Assembly (NCBI GenBank): GCA_019247865.1
Contig: JAFBAJ010000572.1
Location: 1-6,805 of the forward strand
Source of the DNA: Acidobacteriota bacterium
GTDB lineage: Bacteria > Acidobacteriota > Blastocatellia > Pyrinomonadales > Pyrinomonadaceae
Length of the DNA: 6,805 bases
Direction of reading: 5' to 3'
Position numbers and translations under genes: made by a program. The notes below the pieces were generated by a model, which saw only the letters and a program-made list of their open reading frames with translations, was not told where the DNA came from and did not search any database. Positions within the stretch are counted from its first letter, which is position 1, and every line of letters begins with the position of its first letter. This document shows positions 4,783 through 6,805 of this stretch, piece by piece.

Positions 4783-6180
4783 ATGATGCGAAGATATATA
4801 TCCAGCCTCTGTGCGCTCCTGTTGCTGTGGACGCTGCTCGTTCCTTCCGTCTCGGCGCAATCGTCGTCCGCGGAACAGGCCAAAGCCAACGCCGCGCAGA
4901 CCGGCACGGCTCCGGCGCAATACACAGCGGCGCAGGCCGCGCTCGTCACGGAGTTTGAAGTCAACGGCCTCAAAGTCCTGGTCAAGCGGCGCGCGGGCAG
5001 CCAGACGGTCGCCGCCGGACTGTACCTGCGCGGCGGCTCGCGCAACCTGACGGAGAAGAACGCGGGCATCGAAGACCTGATGCTTGACGTGTCGACGGAA
5101 GCGAGCGCGGCCTTTCCGCGCGAGCGCCTGCGCTCGGAGCTCTCGCGGATGGATACGCTCGTCAGCTCCAGCGTGGGCTATGATTACTCCGTGCTCTCGC
5201 TGACCACGACGCGCGACAACTTTGATCGCTCGTGGGACATCTTCACGGACATCGCGCTCCATCCGTCTTTCACGCCGGAAGATTTCACGCGCGTCCAGAG
5301 CCGCAAGGTCATCTCTCTGCGCGACGACACGGACACGCCCGACAGCTATTTGCAGGAGCTGCAGAACAAGCTGGCCTACGCCGGTCATCCGTATGCCAAC
5401 GACCCGAACGGGACGGCGGAGACAGTCTCCAAACTGACCGTCGAAGACGTGCGCCGTTATCACCAGCAGATGATGCAGACCTCGCGCCTGCTGCTCATCA
5501 TCGTCGGCGACATTGATCCGGCCGTCGTCCGTGCGCGCGTCACGAACTCTTTCGGCAAGCTCCCGCGCGGCAACTATCAGCCCGAGCCGGTGCAGCAGCT
5601 CTCGTTCGCCGCGCCGACCGTCGAGGTCACGCAGCGCAGCCTGCCGACCAACTACATTCAGGGCGTCTTCGCCGCGCCGCCGCTGACGGGCGAAGACATC
5701 TACGCCCTGCGCATCGCTTCGAGCATTCTGAACCAGCTCGTCTATCAGGAGGTGCGCGTCGAGCGCAACCTCTCTTACGCGCCGGAAGCATTCCTGAGCA
5801 GTCAGGGAGCCAACCTCGGCGGCATCTCTGTCACGGCCGTGGACGCCAATCAAGCCGTGCGCGTGATGCTCGAACAGATCTCGCTGCTGCAGAACAACGT
5901 GCTCCGGGCGGACGTGATACGGATCATGGTGGCGGGCTATCTGACCAACTACTATCTGCGGCAGGAGACGAACGTGGCGCAGGCGGCGGAGCTGGCGCAG
6001 TATGAGCTGATCGGTGGCGGGTGGCGCAACTCGATTGCGATGCTCGAACATCTCCGCGCGGTGACGCCGGAAGACGTGCAGCGCGTCTCGCAGAAATACA
6101 TGCGCAACCTGCGCTTCGTCGTCCTCGGCAATCCGGCCAGCGTGGACAAGAACGTCTTCATGAGCCGGACGAGCGAGTAA
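4783..6180 (+). CDS. Exported M16 family paralogue lacking the zinc site, non-catalytic partner subunit
   Basis: The product (465 aa) starts with a signal peptide (MMRRYISSLCALLLLWTLLV, probable cleavage after SVSA at residue 25) and an Ala/Gln-rich linker to about residue 52. The M16 fold then follows over both domains (VNGLKVLVKRRAGSQTVAAG at 60-79; ETVSKLTVEDVRRYHQQMM at 213-231; LLIIVGDIDP at 237-246). Where active members have HxxEH, this protein reads DLMLD (residues 98-102), and the third ligand position is L179 in VISLR, so all zinc ligands and the catalytic Glu are missing. The C-terminal domain keeps the typical stretch QEVRVERNLSY (322-332), including the Tyr of the R/Y pair, which the catalytic paralogue seems to have lost. 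In known bacterial and mitochondrial M16B heterodimers the second subunit is inactive and helps bind substrate; that role is inferred here. ATG at 4783 is chosen; AAAGGGA lies about ten bases upstream, somewhat far, and an in-frame ATG follows at 4786. Both M16 genes share the short linker motif AKANA, consistent with duplication. Confidence 0.92.
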   Translation: MMRRYISSLCALLLLWTLLVPSVSAQSSSAEQAKANAAQTGTAPAQYTAAQAALVTEFEVNGLKVLVKRRAGSQTVAAGLYLRGGSRNLTEKNAGIEDLMLDVSTEASAAFPRERLRSELSRMDTLVSSSVGYDYSVLSLTTTRDNFDRSWDIFTDIALHPSFTPEDFTRVQSRKVISLRDDTDTPDSYLQELQNKLAYAGHPYANDPNGTAETVSKLTVEDVRRYHQQMMQTSRLLLIIVGDIDPAVVRARVTNSFGKLPRGNYQPEPVQQLSFAAPTVEVTQRSLPTNYIQGVFAAPPLTGEDIYALRIASSILNQLVYQEVRVERNLSYAPEAFLSSQGANLGGISVTAVDANQAVRVMLEQISLLQNNVLRADVIRIMVAGYLTNYYLRQETNVAQAAELAQYELIGGGWRNSIAMLEHLRAVTPEDVQRVSQKYMRNLRFVVLGNPASVDKNVFMSRTSE

Positions 6181-6182
6181 GC

Positions 6183-6698
6183 ATGAAGCGCCGCCGCACA
6201 TTGCTCTATTACGCAGTGGCCTTGCTGCTCCTGCTGCTCCCGGCCGGCTCCGCGTCAGCGCAGCAGCCGGGAGTTGCAGACCAGCCCGCGGCCATCCTCG
6301 AATTCTCCTACACCAACTGCCAGGCCGATTGCGCGACGGAGACGACGCGCATCTACGGGGACGGCCGCTTTCTCTCCGAAGCCACCTTCTTTGAGAAGGC
6401 CAAGTCCGGGCGCATCCGAAAAATTCTGGTCAAGGCGGAGAAGCAATTGGAACCGGCGGAGATGTCCGAGATCGTCGGCTGGGCGGAACAGTCCGACTTT
6501 CAGAGCGCGCAACCGGAATACCCTGTGGGGATCGTGACCGATTACCAGGACTGGATCATCCTCACCTACCGGAGCCGGGGACAGGAGAAGCGCGTCAAGG
6601 TCAACAACTACAGTCGCGGCAGCACCACGCAGAAAAGCAGAGTTCCGCTCTCCGTCATCAAGCTGGCGAGATGGGCGCAGCCGCGCTTCTTTTCCTGA
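6183..6698 (+). CDS. Small exported protein of unknown function, DUF6438-like
   Basis: The 171-aa product begins with a clear signal peptide (MKRRRTLLYYAVALLLLLLP, probable cleavage after SASA at residue 26), so it is likely periplasmic or secreted. The mature part starts with a beta-rich segment, LEFSYTNCQADCATETTRIY (39-58), then GDGRFLSEATFF, a helical stretch at about 86-107 and a final part with IVTDYQDWIILTYR (117-130). The pattern 'C-x3-C, then Y/T, then a DG turn' resembles the DUF6438 family as I remember it; this is a tentative match. C46 and C50 are the only cysteines and could form a disulfide or bind metal. The ATG is 2 bp after the stop of the inactive M16 gene with only a weak ribosome-binding site (GAG/GCGAG within that gene's end), so translation is probably coupled. 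The same frame is open further upstream into the M16 gene, but only this start gives a signal peptide. A helper, inhibitor or substrate of the M16 pair is possible but not shown. Confidence 0.82.
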   Translation: MKRRRTLLYYAVALLLLLLPAGSASAQQPGVADQPAAILEFSYTNCQADCATETTRIYGDGRFLSEATFFEKAKSGRIRKILVKAEKQLEPAEMSEIVGWAEQSDFQSAQPEYPVGIVTDYQDWIILTYRSRGQEKRVKVNNYSRGSTTQKSRVPLSVIKLARWAQPRFFS

Positions 6699-6805
6699 TA
6701 ACAGCCGATTCCATTTTGCATTTTTCCTTGATTGGAGCGTAGCATAGTCTGCGCACCGAAAAGTCTGCACCGACCGCTGGAGAGGTGGAAGATTGTATCT
6801 CTTAA
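6699..6805. other. Downstream spacer, nothing recognised
   Basis: No hairpin followed by a T-run is visible after the operon, so the terminator is either factor-dependent or lies beyond the window. GAGGTGG at 6782-6788 followed by TTG at 6793 could be the start of another plus-strand gene, but only a few codons are visible, so no gene is called. Confidence 0.4.

Noticed and set aside
4783..4860. Lipoprotein signal in the inactive M16 subunit (Cys at residue 10)
   Set aside because: The Cys lies at the start of the hydrophobic core without a lipobox, and a standard cleavage site (SVSA, then Q) follows at residue 25.
3560..6201. Long antisense open frames (371 and 515 codons) that together cover nearly the whole M16 operon on the minus strand
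   Set aside because: They lie in the frame whose codons are exact reverse complements of the sense codons. They stay open because the sense genes almost never use TTA, CTA or TCA, as expected for GC-rich DNA. The products are Arg/His-rich without recognisable domains, and the sense proteins are clear M16 members.
6782..6805. Start of a further gene at the right edge (GAGGTGG then TTG)
   Set aside because: Only four codons are visible and TTG is a rare start, so no call is justified.

Overview
The window looks like a chromosomal piece of a GC-rich, diderm (outer-membrane) bacterium, most plausibly Acidobacteriota and perhaps class Blastocatellia. This rests on three things: a large outer-membrane receptor that begins with a carboxypeptidase-regulatory-like domain (the 'Oar-like' receptor type abundant in that phylum), exported M16 peptidase subunits in tandem, and short heptamer-type repeats between genes. 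The taxonomic call is inference; there is no marker gene here. No phage, transposase, CRISPR, tRNA or rRNA was seen.

Layout. Positions 1-1641 (minus strand) hold the N-terminal 547 codons of a TonB-dependent receptor-like protein whose C-terminal part lies beyond the left edge. A 373-bp gene-free stretch (1642-2014) follows, with a GC-rich hairpin close to the receptor start codon and a REP-like inverted repeat close to the next gene. Positions 2015-2824 (minus strand) encode a small regulator with a PAS sensor domain and a Fis-type helix-turn-helix, without an AAA+ domain. A 477-bp divergent spacer (2825-3301) holds two AT-rich direct repeats near the regulator start and a 121-bp inverted repeat built partly of CAAAGAC heptamers. 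Positions 3302-6698 (plus strand) form a compact operon: an exported M16 zinc peptidase with an intact HxxEH site, an exported M16 paralogue that has lost every zinc ligand, and a small exported protein of unknown function starting 2 bp after the paralogue's stop codon. The last 107 bp contain no supported gene.

How they may work together. The two M16 proteins most likely form an active/inactive heterodimer of the M16B type in the periplasm, and the third protein may be a partner or simply co-expressed. The PAS-Fis regulator is transcribed divergently from the peptidase operon and could control it, the receptor, or itself. A link between the receptor (uptake) and the peptidase (degradation) would resemble known TonB-receptor/M16-protease import systems, but the sequence shows only proximity.
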